A stretch of 64,000 bases of DNA from positions 1,178,001 to 1,242,000 of the forward strand of contig NZ_JBFRYB010000001.1 in NCBI RefSeq assembly GCF_040892595.1, written 5' to 3'. The position numbers and the translations under genes are program-made. Shown in pieces: positions 30,434-40,281 of the stretch. A model generated the notes under the pieces. The model saw only the letters and a list, made by a program, of their open reading frames with translations, had not been told where the DNA came from and made no database searches. Origin of the DNA: Zhongshania sp. R06B22 (GTDB lineage: Bacteria; Pseudomonadota; Gammaproteobacteria; Pseudomonadales; Spongiibacteraceae). The stretch's first letter is position 1. Every line of letters starts with the position of its first letter.

Positions 30434-32150
30434 TAAAAAGGCCGAGTCTGCGAAGTGTTTCCATAATGATCGGGCTGTTTGGCGTATCTTTTAGGCCGGC
30501 TTCCCACACGACTTTCGCGCGGTCTTTATCGCCACTTAGCCACAGTGCCTCGCCGAGGTGGGCTGCAATCTCATGATCTTGGGTATATTTAAATGCCCGC
30601 TCTAATAGCGTTACGGCTTCCTTGATATTACCCTTTAGCAGCATTATCCAGCCGTAGCTGTCAATAATAGCCGGGTCATTAGGTTCTAGTTCCAGTGCGC
30701 GCTTCACTAATGCTTCGGCCTCGTCTAGGCGAGTGCTGAGATTGGCGAGGCTATACCCCAGTGCATTCAGCGCGGTGGCATTTTCTGGGTCGCGATCAAT
30801 AATATACTGTAAATCACTCTCTACGGCGTCGATATTACCTAGTCGCTCGCTGAATAGTGATCGTGCGTAGCGAAGCTCTTCGTCGTTAGTATCGGTTTTT
30901 AAGGCGGCAGTGAGTAAGTCATAACCTTGTTGGTAGCGCATTTCTTTGCGTAATATTTCTGCTTCTAATAAATAGACGAAGACGGTCTGTTCAGGGTGGT
31001 TAAGTCGCAGTGCGCGTAGGCGTGCTAGGGTCTTGTCGACGTCTTCTATAGCCAGGCTGATGCTCGCAATACGCTGGCTAGACTGGTGAAATTCATCGCT
31101 ACCGGTAGCCTGTAAATAATGGTCAATTGCGTTTTGCCAGTTTCGGTCCTCCTCATCTAGGCGGCCGAGAATATAGTTGGCGCGGCTGCGAAGTTCAGGG
31201 GTGTCGTTAAGGGACTGCAGTTGTGCGGCAACTTCATCAGTATTGCTGAGTTCGCGATTGATCAGCATGAGCTCAAGTAGTAAATCCCGCTCGGAGGGGT
31301 TTTGCCTGACTAGCTCTTCGTACTGGGCTTTGGCTTGGAATAGATCGATTTTTACCAAGTGTCTAGCGAGATCGTGTCGCAGACGTTTATGGCGGGGATT
31401 TTGATCTACGGCGTAGCGCAGACGGGTAAGTGCTTCGTCGTTGCGGCCCAGTTGGCTTAGGGTGCGGGTTTCAATTAATAGTGCGTGGGGGTTGTCGGGC
31501 TCCTCATTCAGCACTTCGCGAATAAGTTTCAGCGCGGCGGCTTCCTGTTTTTGGTATTGCAGGATTAAGGCCTTGGCAATTTTTAGGGTGTTGTCGCCAG
31601 GGTGAAGTTTTAGCTGGGTATTTAGTTCTTGGAGAAACTCCAATTGCTCGGTTTCTGGACGCGCAAGCACGGTTGCGGCCAAGGCGGCAAAATTACTGTC
31701 GCCACCGAGATCCAGTACTTTCACCATATAAGGCAGTGCGGTAAGCGGGTCTTGGGTTTTAGCTAGCGCTGAGGACAGAATGAAGTAGCCCTCTGCGGCA
31801 TCAGGCTCCGCGCTCACCCAGCGCTGGGCATAAATGATGGCGATATCGCTGCGGTCAAGGTATTGGGCCAGTTTGGCAGTGGTGATAATGACGCCGAGAT
31901 CACCGGTTTTTTCTGCTTGGTAGGTGTAATTGTCCAGCGCGGTTTCAAGGTCTTGATTGCGAAGCGCGATTTCGGCAACCAGTAAATCGAAAAAAGCATC
32001 TTCAGGAAACGGGCGTGCGATCGCCTCCGAGCTTAGCTTGGAGGCGTTTTCATTGGCTTGCTTCGGTTCTGACTCAGGCATTAGCGCGGCGCAGCCACCC
32101 AGGGTAAAGATAGCGAAGCTGAGGAAGAGACTAGTGAAGATCTGGGGCAT
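30426..32150 (-). CDS. TPR repeat lipoprotein (PA4667-like)
   Basis: A lipoprotein of about 574 residues with signal peptide ending LGGC (Cys20 counted from the Met at 32150), then tetratricopeptide repeats through most of the length (for example ALNALGYSLAN and PAIIDSYGWIMLLKGN near the end). An equivalent TPR gene sits between hemA and lolB in Pseudomonas. The role is probably protein-protein contact in the envelope; the precise function is unknown. A frame starting at 32192 adds 14 residues ahead of the signal peptide and is less likely. Divergent from hemA. Confidence 0.87.
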   Translation of the reverse strand: MPQIFTSLFLSFAIFTLGGCAALMPESEPKQANENASKLSSEAIARPFPEDAFFDLLVAEIALRNQDLETALDNYTYQAEKTGDLGVIITTAKLAQYLDRSDIAIIYAQRWVSAEPDAAEGYFILSSALAKTQDPLTALPYMVKVLDLGGDSNFAALAATVLARPETEQLEFLQELNTQLKLHPGDNTLKIAKALILQYQKQEAAALKLIREVLNEEPDNPHALLIETRTLSQLGRNDEALTRLRYAVDQNPRHKRLRHDLARHLVKIDLFQAKAQYEELVRQNPSERDLLLELMLINRELSNTDEVAAQLQSLNDTPELRSRANYILGRLDEEDRNWQNAIDHYLQATGSDEFHQSSQRIASISLAIEDVDKTLARLRALRLNHPEQTVFVYLLEAEILRKEMRYQQGYDLLTAALKTDTNDEELRYARSLFSERLGNIDAVESDLQYIIDRDPENATALNALGYSLANLSTRLDEAEALVKRALELEPNDPAIIDSYGWIMLLKGNIKEAVTLLERAFKYTQDHEIAAHLGEALWLSGDKDRAKVVWEAGLKDTPNSPIIMETLRRLGLFNE

Positions 32151-32375
32151 AGCGAAAATGTCGGTACCGTAATTAAAAGCCAATATTAGCATGGCTCTTT
32201 GCTGGTGGTTAGGGTTGCATCATAGGACATTCATCACAGAATTTAATTCGTTGATTGTGCCCTTGGCGCAGATTGTTTAGTGAAAGCTGGTAATAAAATC
32301 CACATTTGGCCCCTGTCTTGCTAAAATTCCCTGCTATCTTAGCTTCGCTCCGGAAATGCAGGCACTCGGTATCTA

Positions 32376-33647
32376 ATGAATTTGCTCGTAATTGGCATTA
32401 ATCACAATTCAGCACCCATCTCGGTTCGCGAGCGGGTGGCATTTGTGCCTGAGCAAATGGAACAAGCCTTGAAAGACGCCTTGGATTGCACCGGGGTGTC
32501 GGAGCTGGCTATTCTGTCCACCTGCAACCGTACCGAACTGTACGGGATTGCTGAAGATGATAGTGATGCCGCGGCCACGAGTATGCTGGATTGGCTGTCG
32601 GCGTATCACCATATTGATCGTGCTGAACTGAACGCATGTATTTATGATCATCGACGCGACGGCGCTTTGCGGCACATGATGGAAGTCGCTGCGGGTCTGG
32701 ATTCAATGGTCTTGGGTGAACCGCAGATTTTTGGGCAAATGAAATCTGCCTACGCGCTTGCTGTTGATGCGGGTACCGCAAACGGTATTCTGCACCGCAT
32801 CTTTGCTCATGTTTTCTCGGTTGCTAAGCGTGTCCGTACCGACACCGGTGTGGGAGAGAACCCAGTGTCAGTGGCATACGCGGCGGTTAATTTAACGCAA
32901 CATGTGTTTTCGTCACTGAGCAGTTGTACCGCGCTACTAATAGGTGCGGGCGAAACTATTGAGCTAGTGGCGCGTCATCTTCATGACAAAGGGATAAAAC
33001 GCATTATTATTGCCAACCGCACCCTTGAGCGCGCCCGGGAAGTGGCCCAAAAATTTGGGGCAGAGGCGGTGATGCTGTCTGATATCCCGCAGAGCCTTGT
33101 TGGCGCAGATATTGTGGTGGCCTCTACCGCAAGCCAGCTCCCTATTTTGGGCAAGGGCGCTGTAGAGGGCGCACTGAAAAAGCGCAAACATCGGCCAATG
33201 GTGATGATTGATATTGCGGTGCCGCGTGATATTGAGCCCCAGGTTGCCGAGTTAGCGGATGTCTATCTTTATACCGTTGATGACTTGCGCGAGATTGTTG
33301 AAGAAAACAAACGTGCCAGACAGGGTGAGGCTCGCAAAGCCGGCGATATTATTACCCTCGCCCTCGCCGAGTGGGAGTCACAGTTGCGGGCCTTAGACGC
33401 AGTGGGTACGGTGAGAGATTTCCGAGCAAAGGCAGAGCAATTACGCGACACTGAACTTGATCGCGCGCTGCGAAATTTGGCGCGGGGAGACGATGCCGAG
33501 CAAGTGCTGGAACAGCTGGCACGTGGCTTAACCAATAAATTGATACATAGCCCGACGACACAAATAAAAGAGGCGGGTGCGAAAGGGCGGACCGATCTTA
33601 TTCACTGGGCGCGGGAATTATTCCAGCTTAAAGACAGCGATTCCTGA
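32376..33647 (+). CDS. hemA: Glutamyl-tRNA reductase
   Basis: HemA reduces glutamyl-tRNA to glutamate-1-semialdehyde, the first committed step of C5 tetrapyrrole synthesis. The catalytic Cys50 lies in ILSTCNRTELYG, the NADPH-binding region is ALLIGAGETIELVARHL, and the C-terminal dimerisation helices follow. At 423 residues it is normal. It is the first gene of hemA-prfA-prmC-moeB, an order shared widely in Gammaproteobacteria. Confidence 0.98.
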   Translation: MNLLVIGINHNSAPISVRERVAFVPEQMEQALKDALDCTGVSELAILSTCNRTELYGIAEDDSDAAATSMLDWLSAYHHIDRAELNACIYDHRRDGALRHMMEVAAGLDSMVLGEPQIFGQMKSAYALAVDAGTANGILHRIFAHVFSVAKRVRTDTGVGENPVSVAYAAVNLTQHVFSSLSSCTALLIGAGETIELVARHLHDKGIKRIIIANRTLERAREVAQKFGAEAVMLSDIPQSLVGADIVVASTASQLPILGKGAVEGALKKRKHRPMVMIDIAVPRDIEPQVAELADVYLYTVDDLREIVEENKRARQGEARKAGDIITLALAEWESQLRALDAVGTVRDFRAKAEQLRDTELDRALRNLARGDDAEQVLEQLARGLTNKLIHSPTTQIKEAGAKGRTDLIHWARELFQLKDSDS

Positions 33648-33677
33648 GCACAGCCACCACACCTTAAGTGAGAAACT

Positions 33678-34760
33678 ATGAAGTCCTCTATTGTCATTAA
33701 GCTCGACAATTTACTTGATCGTTATGAAGAAATCGGCGCGCTGTTGAGCGATGGTGAAATTATTGCCAATCAAGATCGCTTTCGCGGCCTGTCGCGAGAG
33801 TACGCCGAAATTGAACCAGTGGTTGAAGCCTATGGTCGATTTCGTCAGGTTGCTGAAGATCTGGCCGAGGCGACGGCGATGTTGACGGAAGATGACGCTG
33901 ATATGCGTGAGATGGCTGAAGACGAAGTGGCATCCGCCAAAGCTAAAATGGCAGCGTTAGAAATTGAGTTGGAAACCCTGCTGCTACCCCGTGACCCCAA
34001 CGATTCCCACAATGTATTTTTAGAAATACGCGCCGGTACCGGCGGTGATGAGGCGGCTATTTTTGCCGGTGATTTGTTTCGCATGTATTCCCGTTATGCG
34101 GAGCGCAAGGGCTGGCGAGTAGAGGTATTGAGTGAGCGCCAGGGCGAGCATGGCGGGTTTAAAGAAATTATCAGTCGCGTTGAGGGCAAGGAGGTATACG
34201 GTCACCTCAAGTTTGAATCCGGAGCACATCGCGTGCAGCGTGTGCCAGAAACGGAATCACAGGGTCGTATCCACACGTCTGCCTGTACGGTGGCGATCAT
34301 GGCTGAGCCGGAAGAGGCTGATGAGATAGAAATTAATAAGGGTGATTTGCGCATCGACACCTTTAGGTCTAGTGGCGCGGGTGGTCAACATGTAAACACC
34401 ACCGATTCGGCCGTCCGTATTGTTCACATTCCCACCGGTATTGTCGTGGAGTGTCAGGACGAGCGCTCCCAGCACAAGAACAAGGCGCGGGCGATGTCCT
34501 TGTTAACAGCGAAAGTGAACGATGCGGCCAGTAGTAAATTGCAGCAAGATCAGGCAACAGAGCGCCGTAATCTTGTCGGCAGCGGCGATCGCTCAGAGCG
34601 TATTCGCACCTATAATTTCCCCCAGGGGCGAGTGACGGATCATCGAATCAATTTAACCTTGTACAAGCTAGATGAATTTGTGCAGGGCGATGTGGATTGT
34701 GTTGTGTCGCCGCTGCGGCAGGAATACCAAGCCGATCTCTTGGCCGCGCTGGCGGAATAA
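33678..34760 (+). CDS. prfA: Peptide chain release factor 1
   Basis: RF1 terminates translation at UAA and UAG. The GGQ motif that acts in the peptidyl-transferase centre is at residues 235-237 ([14 protein letters not shown]). The stop-codon reading motif of RF1 type is expected in domain 2 (the [15 protein letters not shown] segment lies next to it). 360 residues as in E. coli. Its stop codon overlaps the prmC start (TAATG). Confidence 0.98.
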   Translation: MKSSIVIKLDNLLDRYEEIGALLSDGEIIANQDRFRGLSREYAEIEPVVEAYGRFRQVAEDLAEATAMLTEDDADMREMAEDEVASAKAKMAALEIELETLLLPRDPNDSHNVFLEIRAGTGGDEAAIFAGDLFRMYSRYAERKGWRVEVLSERQGEHGGFKEIISRVEGKEVYGHLKFESGAHRVQRVPETESQGRIHTSACTVAIMAEPEEADEIEINKGDLRIDTFRSSGAGGQHVNTTDSAVRIVHIPTGIVVECQDERSQHKNKARAMSLLTAKVNDAASSKLQQDQATERRNLVGSGDRSERIRTYNFPQGRVTDHRINLTLYKLDEFVQGDVDCVVSPLRQEYQADLLAALAE

Positions 34761-35620
34761 TGACGGATCAGTGCGATACGACCGCATTGACGATCGCTGC
34801 GGCGATGGCGATGCGACAGCGTTTACTTGGGGCAAGCGATTCGCCTGATTTAGATGTCGCCCTGCTGCTGTGTCATTGTCTTGGAAAACCGCGCAGCTAC
34901 CTATACACCTGGCCTGAGCGTGAAGTTGAGACGGCTCAGGCTCAGCAATTTCTGAGCTTGTTAGATCGCCGTGTGGCCGGTGAGCCGATAGCGCATATTT
35001 TGGGCGAGCGCGATTTTTGGTCGCTGCCCTTAGCTGTGTCGCCGCTTACACTTATTCCTCGCCCAGATACTGAATGCTTAGTAGAGCGGGCGCTGGCCAT
35101 GCTGACCTCAAGGGCTAAGCCGCAGATATTAGATCTTGGCACGGGAACTGGCGCCATTGCGCTAGCCTTGGCATCGGAGCGGGCAGATGCATTGGTGCTG
35201 GCTTCAGACTTTTCTGCCGAGGTGGTTTCTTTGGCAGAGCAAAATCGCATGGCGCTGGGTCTGACAAATGTGCGGCTAGTTTGTTCAAACTGGTTTGCGG
35301 CTATTCCCGCCCAGGGCTTTAGTCTCATTGTGAGTAACCCACCTTATATAGATGCTCAAGACCCGCATTTAAGTGAAGGCGATGTTCGCTTTGAACCCGC
35401 GTCTGCACTGGTGGCGGCCAATGACGGCATGGCAGATTTGCTCAGTATTATTCGCGAGGCACCGGCGTATTTACTCAGTGGCGGCGAGTTATTGCTGGAG
35501 CATGGCTATCAGCAGGGCGAGTTGGTGCGGCAGGCCTTAATTGAACGCGGTTTTGTTGATGTGGCCTCACAGGCCGACTACGGTGGCAATGAGCGAATTA
35601 GCTGGGGGACATGGTTGTGA
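34760..35620 (+). CDS. prmC: Release factor glutamine methyltransferase
   Basis: PrmC methylates the Gln of the GGQ motif of RF1 and RF2. The SAM motif is ILDLGTGTGAIALALA, and the amide-binding motif is SNPPYID. The chosen ATG at 34760 overlaps the prfA stop and gives 286 residues; a longer frame from 34697 lies inside prfA. The enzyme is encoded directly behind one of its substrates. Confidence 0.97.
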   Translation: MTDQCDTTALTIAAAMAMRQRLLGASDSPDLDVALLLCHCLGKPRSYLYTWPEREVETAQAQQFLSLLDRRVAGEPIAHILGERDFWSLPLAVSPLTLIPRPDTECLVERALAMLTSRAKPQILDLGTGTGAIALALASERADALVLASDFSAEVVSLAEQNRMALGLTNVRLVCSNWFAAIPAQGFSLIVSNPPYIDAQDPHLSEGDVRFEPASALVAANDGMADLLSIIREAPAYLLSGGELLLEHGYQQGELVRQALIERGFVDVASQADYGGNERISWGTWL

Positions 35621-36369
35621 TGACTGATGAGCAGTTGCTGCGTTACAGCCGCCATATTTTGCTGTCGGGTTTAGGTATTGACGGCCAGCAAGCTCTATTA
35701 AACAGTAAAGTATTGATTGTAGGTATGGGGGGGCTAGGTTGCCCTGCGGCCCTGTATCTTGCGGCTTCGGGGGTGGGCGAATTACATTTGGCCGACGACG
35801 ACACGGTTGAATTGAGTAATTTGCAGCGCCAAATTGCTCACGCTCAGGCCGATATTGGCCGCTTAAAAGCGGAGTCGGTCGCTGACAGTATTAAAGCCAT
35901 TAATCCAGAAACTAAGCTCGTGATGCTGGATATGCGTTTATGTGGTGAGGCGCTGACAGAAGCGGTACAGCAGGTCGATGTGGTGGTCGACGCCAGTGAT
36001 AATTTCACTACGCGTTTCGCTTTAAATGAAGCCTGCGCCCTAGCGCGCCGGCCACTCATTTCTGGAGCGGCGATTCGTGGTGAGGCGCAGTTAAGTGTCT
36101 TTGATTTTAGGCGAGATGATTCGCCTTGTTACCGCTGCCTTTATCACGAGGTGGATGACGCCGCATTGAACTGTGCGGAGAGCGGAGTACTTGCTCCCGT
36201 CGTCGGCATGATGGGCAGTATGCAGGCGCTGGAAACCCTAAAATGTATCACTGGGCTTGGCGAAACACTGGTTGGCCGGCTGCTGTTGATTGATGGTATG
36301 AGTATGGAAGTGCGGCAGCTAAATTTACGCCGTGACCCAGAGTGTCCGGTTTGCCGCCTGCGCGGCTGA
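35620..36369 (+). CDS. moeB: Adenylyltransferase MoeB/HesA/ThiF family
   Basis: An E1-like enzyme that adenylates a ubiquitin-like sulfur carrier (MoaD for molybdopterin, or ThiS). The nucleotide site is GMGGLGCPAALYLA, the arginine-containing SNLQRQIAH follows, and zinc is held by CYRCL and CPVCRL. The ATG at 35620 overlaps the prmC stop (TGATG) and yields 249 residues, the size of E. coli MoeB. A start nine bases earlier is possible. The exact carrier partner cannot be read from this locus. Confidence 0.9.
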   Translation: MTDEQLLRYSRHILLSGLGIDGQQALLNSKVLIVGMGGLGCPAALYLAASGVGELHLADDDTVELSNLQRQIAHAQADIGRLKAESVADSIKAINPETKLVMLDMRLCGEALTEAVQQVDVVVDASDNFTTRFALNEACALARRPLISGAAIRGEAQLSVFDFRRDDSPCYRCLYHEVDDAALNCAESGVLAPVVGMMGSMQALETLKCITGLGETLVGRLLLIDGMSMEVRQLNLRRDPECPVCRLRG

Positions 36370-36479
36370 AGTTACTGGGGCTGGTGCTGTAAGATGTTTT
36401 ACTGGGTACTTATCCTGGCGTTATTAAAATAAAATCGCGACATGCAGTAGCACGACAATAACAATAATGAGGCATTCTT

Positions 36480-37262
36480 ATGAGAGCGATTCTCGGGGCA
36501 TATTATTTTCTACACAACGGTTTTTTTACGCTGCTTGGCAAGCTTGATGGGGTCGCCCCATTTTTAATTCGTCTTTATTTAGCCCCAATCATGCTCGCTG
36601 CTGGGCTTTATAAGTTGCAACACTTTGATGCGACGGCGATGTGGTTGGCGCAAGGTTTGAATCTACCCTACCCAGAATTGATGGCATATTTGGTCACGTA
36701 TACCGAATTGATTGGTGGTTTTTTATTATTGTTTGGCTTAGCGGTGCGCTGGGTAAGTATTCCACTGATGGTGGTTATGGTAGTGGCGGCGACGACGGTG
36801 CACTGGGACAATGGCTGGTTTGCCATAGCGCCTAGTAATCCAATTACCAGCACAGCTAAGCCGCTCGCTGATATCGGCGTGCCAATGGCAAGGGCAAGTA
36901 TAGAAAATAGTATCGGCATTGGTGAGCGTTTGGCGCGGGCCGATGGTCTACTTAATGACTACGGCCACTATGGCTGGTTGACCGAAAAGGGCAATTTTGC
37001 CGTGCTGAACAACGGTATTGAGTTTGCCGCAACGTATTTTATAATGCTGTTGAGCCTGTTGTTTAGTGGCGCAGGCCGCTATTTGAGTCTGGATTATTTT
37101 ATCGATCGAAGTGCGCGGCAGTATCTCAAACCAAAGACGGTGGCGTCCAAGGTGGAGCCAGATATCGAGACTAAAGGGGAGCCGGAGGTGACGCCTGAAC
37201 CTGAATTAGAAGCACCGGTGAAGCCCTCAGAAAAGCAGGTTGTCACGGTAGCTAATGAATGA
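36480..37262 (+). CDS. DoxX family membrane protein
   Basis: A 260-residue protein with about four membrane segments, including FLIRLYLAPIMLAAGLYKL near residue 28, a second around ELIGGFLLLFGLAV, and another near YFIMLLSLLFSGAGR. The DoxX core is typical, while the C-terminal 45 residues are a Glu/Pro/Lys-rich soluble tail. A clear GAGG ribosome site lies 7 bases before the ATG. Family functions vary (quinone-linked or redox roles); none can be assigned here. Confidence 0.85.
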   Translation: MRAILGAYYFLHNGFFTLLGKLDGVAPFLIRLYLAPIMLAAGLYKLQHFDATAMWLAQGLNLPYPELMAYLVTYTELIGGFLLLFGLAVRWVSIPLMVVMVVAATTVHWDNGWFAIAPSNPITSTAKPLADIGVPMARASIENSIGIGERLARADGLLNDYGHYGWLTEKGNFAVLNNGIEFAATYFIMLLSLLFSGAGRYLSLDYFIDRSARQYLKPKTVASKVEPDIETKGEPEVTPEPELEAPVKPSEKQVVTVANE

Positions 37263-37305
37263 TGCTAGAATGGCTGATTATTGAGCAATGTAAGAAGACT
37301 GTATT

Positions 37306-38691
37306 TTGTTAAAAAAGTTATTTGGATCAAATAAACCCTCACCGTCGGCGCCCGTTACTGCTAGCGCCACCGATAATTCGCGAGTGGCGGTTAAGTCATC
37401 AGCTAAGCCGGATGTTAAAGCCAAGCACGGCGACGGGCATAAGCGTGGAGGACGAGGTCAAAATAACGTCTCGGTAGTAGAAAAAGAAAAGTGGTCATTA
37501 AAGCAGTTTGAGGTGGCGCCTGAAGAAGGTAAAACTCGGTTTCACGACCTTGGTCTGGACCTTAGCCTAATGCGCGGTATTGCCGATAGCGGCTTCAAAT
37601 ATTGTTCCCCCATCCAAGCTGAATCGCTACCCCACACCTTGCGCGGCAATGATGTGATCGGTAAGGCGCAAACGGGAACGGGCAAAACCGCAGCATTTCT
37701 AATCACCATATTTAATGATCTACTGAGCAATCCGATTACTGAAGAGCGTTTTGCGGGCGAACCACGGGCTTTAATTATTGCCCCTACTCGCGAATTGGTG
37801 GTGCAGATTGGTGAAGATGCCCGCGAAATCGGTAAGCACTGCGGCTTAAATGTAGTCACCTTAATAGGTGGTATGGATTACCAAAAGCAGCAAGATAAAC
37901 TGGCTGGTATGGTTGATATCGTGGTGGCAACACCGGGTCGGCTGCTAGATTTTGAAGGTCGCAAAGACCTGTATTTAGATCAAATCGAAATTCTTGTTAT
38001 CGACGAAGCTGACCGCATGTTGGACATGGGATTTATTCCGCAGGTCAAACGTATTGTGCGCTCCTGTCCGCAAAAAAGTCATCGCCAAACTCTGCTGTTC
38101 AGTGCCACCTTTACCGACGACATCATTCGGCTTACCGAACAGTGGACCGAAGAACCGGTGAATATTGAAATTGAGCCAGAAAGTGTGGCGACGGATACCG
38201 TTGATCAAAAAGTGTATTTAGTTGAGTCTCAGGACAAATTCAAACTGCTGCTTAATATTGTTCGTCAAGACAGCGCTAAGAGCGTCATTATCTTTGCGAA
38301 TCGCCGTGATGAAACTCGGCGACTGTTCGAGAAAATGCAGAAGGCGGGTATTCGCTGCGGTATGTTGTCTGGCGAAATTCCGCAGAATAAGCGCTCGCGT
38401 ACCCTGCAGCAATTTAAAGACGGTGATATTGAGTGTTTAGTGGCCACCGACGTGGCTGGCCGCGGTATTCATGTTAAGGGTGTCAGTCACGTTATTAATT
38501 ACGTATTGCCCGAAGATGCTGATGACTACGTGCATCGCATCGGTCGTACCGGGCGAGCTGGCGCGACGGGTACGTCGATTAGTTTTGCCTGTGAAGATGA
38601 TGCATTTTTGTTGCCGGGTATTGAGGCTGAGCTGGGTATGAAACTACCTTGTGAGCGTCCCCCAGAGCATTTGCTTACCGGCGGGCGCTAG
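37306..38691 (+). CDS. rhlB: DEAD-box RNA helicase, RhlB-like
   Basis: An ATP-dependent RNA helicase; RhlB-type enzymes work with the RNA degradosome. Motifs in order are a Q-motif region ([10 protein letters not shown]), [16 protein letters not shown], the DEAD box [18 protein letters not shown] and HRIGRTGR. A basic, Gly/Lys-rich N-terminal tail (first 60 residues) precedes the core. The start must be TTG (or a rarer codon): an in-frame stop lies five codons upstream and no ATG or GTG occurs before the conserved region. The assignment to RhlB rather than another DEAD-box paralogue is likely, not proven. Confidence 0.9.
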   Translation: MLKKLFGSNKPSPSAPVTASATDNSRVAVKSSAKPDVKAKHGDGHKRGGRGQNNVSVVEKEKWSLKQFEVAPEEGKTRFHDLGLDLSLMRGIADSGFKYCSPIQAESLPHTLRGNDVIGKAQTGTGKTAAFLITIFNDLLSNPITEERFAGEPRALIIAPTRELVVQIGEDAREIGKHCGLNVVTLIGGMDYQKQQDKLAGMVDIVVATPGRLLDFEGRKDLYLDQIEILVIDEADRMLDMGFIPQVKRIVRSCPQKSHRQTLLFSATFTDDIIRLTEQWTEEPVNIEIEPESVATDTVDQKVYLVESQDKFKLLLNIVRQDSAKSVIIFANRRDETRRLFEKMQKAGIRCGMLSGEIPQNKRSRTLQQFKDGDIECLVATDVAGRGIHVKGVSHVINYVLPEDADDYVHRIGRTGRAGATGTSISFACEDDAFLLPGIEAELGMKLPCERPPEHLLTGGR

Positions 38692-38709
38692 GCCTCGCCA
38701 ACTCCCTGT

Positions 38710-39441
38710 CTAGCCTTTATCTTTAAGGCGTTCAACCCACATCAAGGTCCCGCCGCAGACTGCGGCGGGCATAATAAATAGATTCAGTATTGGCACCATG
38801 GTGCCGAGCATGACAAGCGCGCCAAAACTTGCGCTTGTGCCACGCTGGCTCGCAATGCGTTTGCGCGCGTCTTTAAAGCTGAGTTTGTGATTGTCCATGG
38901 GATAATCGCAGTATTCTATTGCCATCATCCACGCATTTAGTGCAAACCAAAGTACTGGCGCGAGCGGCGAAATCACAAAGCTGGCGATTAGTGTAAGAAT
39001 CGCAAAACCCAGGTAATAGAGTAGCTTTTGAGCTTCGCGGCCAATACTTTTGGGAAAGCTAGCGATTGCCATGCCAATGGTTTCGCGGCCAGAAACCTCT
39101 TCCCCAGTTAGCATTTCCTCGACTTTTTCAGCCAGTAGACCATTGAAAGGGGCGGCGATGATATTGGCCACGGTGCTAAATATATACATTACTATTGCCA
39201 GCACCAGAATGACCGCCAGCGGCCACAGAATCCAGCGTAAAAAGTCTAGCCAGCCGGGCAGCCATTCGACCACCTGGTTTATCCAGCCAGACATGGCCTC
39301 CAGTGTCAGGGTGGTGAAGGTGCCAAAAATTATAAAATTGATGAGTAATGGAATGGCGACGAATAGGCGTATGCCCGGTTGGCGCATTATTTTAAATCCG
39401 CGGAATAAATAGTCTGGACCGCTGAGTGGACGTGCCGTCAT
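38710..39441 (-). CDS. cysZ: Sulfate transporter CysZ
   Basis: A 243-residue inner-membrane protein with hydrophobic segments near residues 25-50, 67-95, 140-165 and 205-235, matching CysZ (EI24 superfamily), which supports sulfate uptake for cysteine synthesis. Convergent with rhlB, with only 18 bases between them. No cys genes are adjacent. Confidence 0.93.
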   Translation of the reverse strand: MTARPLSGPDYLFRGFKIMRQPGIRLFVAIPLLINFIIFGTFTTLTLEAMSGWINQVVEWLPGWLDFLRWILWPLAVILVLAIVMYIFSTVANIIAAPFNGLLAEKVEEMLTGEEVSGRETIGMAIASFPKSIGREAQKLLYYLGFAILTLIASFVISPLAPVLWFALNAWMMAIEYCDYPMDNHKLSFKDARKRIASQRGTSASFGALVMLGTMVPILNLFIMPAAVCGGTLMWVERLKDKG

Positions 39442-39664
39442 GTGTCGTTTACCTGCAAATTGGAATTTTCGTTGAGTTCGCTTTCCCGGTGATATAAAAA
39501 TCGCTATGCTTTTTACTGGCCGGAGTGCTCAATTACTCGCCGCTCATGATAACGAGCTAAGGCCTTATATTGCTAACGGTATCGTGTTCGCTAGCTTGGT
39601 AAAACCCCCGGCGTCTCAAGAATTGATTTGTCGGGTGAGAAAATCTGACAGAGGGGTAAGTACA

Positions 39665-40030
39665 GTGAGAGCGTTATATGCTGCAGGGCTTGGAATCTTG
39701 CTTGGGGTGTCCCTTCAGTTGCAGGCTGACGATATGGCGGACTCCTACAATAAGATGTGCGAGAAAATTAAGTCTTGCGCAATGAAAAATATGGGCCAAG
39801 TGGACTTATCTCCGGATATGCGGGCGATGGTCACAGCGAGTCTTGATGGTATGTGCGTATCGCTCCAGCAGCAATTTGATGGCGTGGTATCTAAGCATCC
39901 TTTATACAGTTCCGCTGCGGCGTGCTTAAAATCCATGACTGGGCTCAGTTGTGACGAGATTGAGAATATGGAAGACAGCGCTACGCCCGAGTGTGCCCGC
40001 TATGAAAAAATGGCAGAGAACTATGAATAG
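39665..40030 (+). CDS. Small secreted protein with six cysteines
   Basis: I chose the GTG at 39665 because GAGGGG lies 8 bases before it and a clean signal peptide follows (ALYAAGLGILLGVSLQLQA, cleavage before DD). The mature part is about 100 residues with six cysteines, suggesting up to three disulfides in the periplasm, and it is acidic with many Met. A frame opening at 39506 would place this signal sequence inside the protein and is unlikely. I recognise no family. Confidence 0.75.
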   Translation: MRALYAAGLGILLGVSLQLQADDMADSYNKMCEKIKSCAMKNMGQVDLSPDMRAMVTASLDGMCVSLQQQFDGVVSKHPLYSSAAACLKSMTGLSCDEIENMEDSATPECARYEKMAENYE

Positions 40031-40042
40031 CTTAGCGCATTA

Positions 40043-40249
40043 TTAAAAAGAGCTACCACATTGTTGGCAGAGACAGCGTTTTTCGCAGTCGCCAGTATTG
40101 GCCCGATTTTTGGCTTGTTGGTCAATTTTGACAGCCATACACCAGCAGTTTGATGACTCATTGCCGGCAGCAACGGCGCATTGATTGTCTTGTTCGCAAA
40201 GCGGGCAGCGCTTGGGGTCGAAATGGGATGCGGGGCTGGTGATAGACAT
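40043..40249 (-). CDS. Cysteine-rich CWC family protein
   Basis: A 68-residue protein with nine cysteines arranged as CPLCEQDNQC, NCWC and CEKRCLCQQC, which fits the short Cysteine-rich CWC family, probably a metal-binding knuckle. The function is not known. It lies in the gap between the six-Cys secreted protein gene and smrA, on the opposite strand. Confidence 0.9.
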   Translation of the reverse strand: MSITSPASHFDPKRCPLCEQDNQCAVAAGNESSNCWCMAVKIDQQAKNRANTGDCEKRCLCQQCGSSF

Positions 40250-40281
40250 TTTTCATTCCTTTTGCGCTGATGGAGGTGAGT

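Noticed and set aside
32409-33561. Minus-strand frames across hemA
   Set aside because: Antisense shadows of a clearly conserved gene, Arg/Ser/Ala-rich with no family features.
34697-34759. Upstream extension of prmC
   Set aside because: It lies inside prfA, and the TAATG overlap gives a start with the right protein length.
39506-39664. Longer N-terminus for the six-Cys protein
   Set aside because: It would bury a good signal peptide inside the protein; a GTG with a strong ribosome site lies just ahead of the signal peptide.
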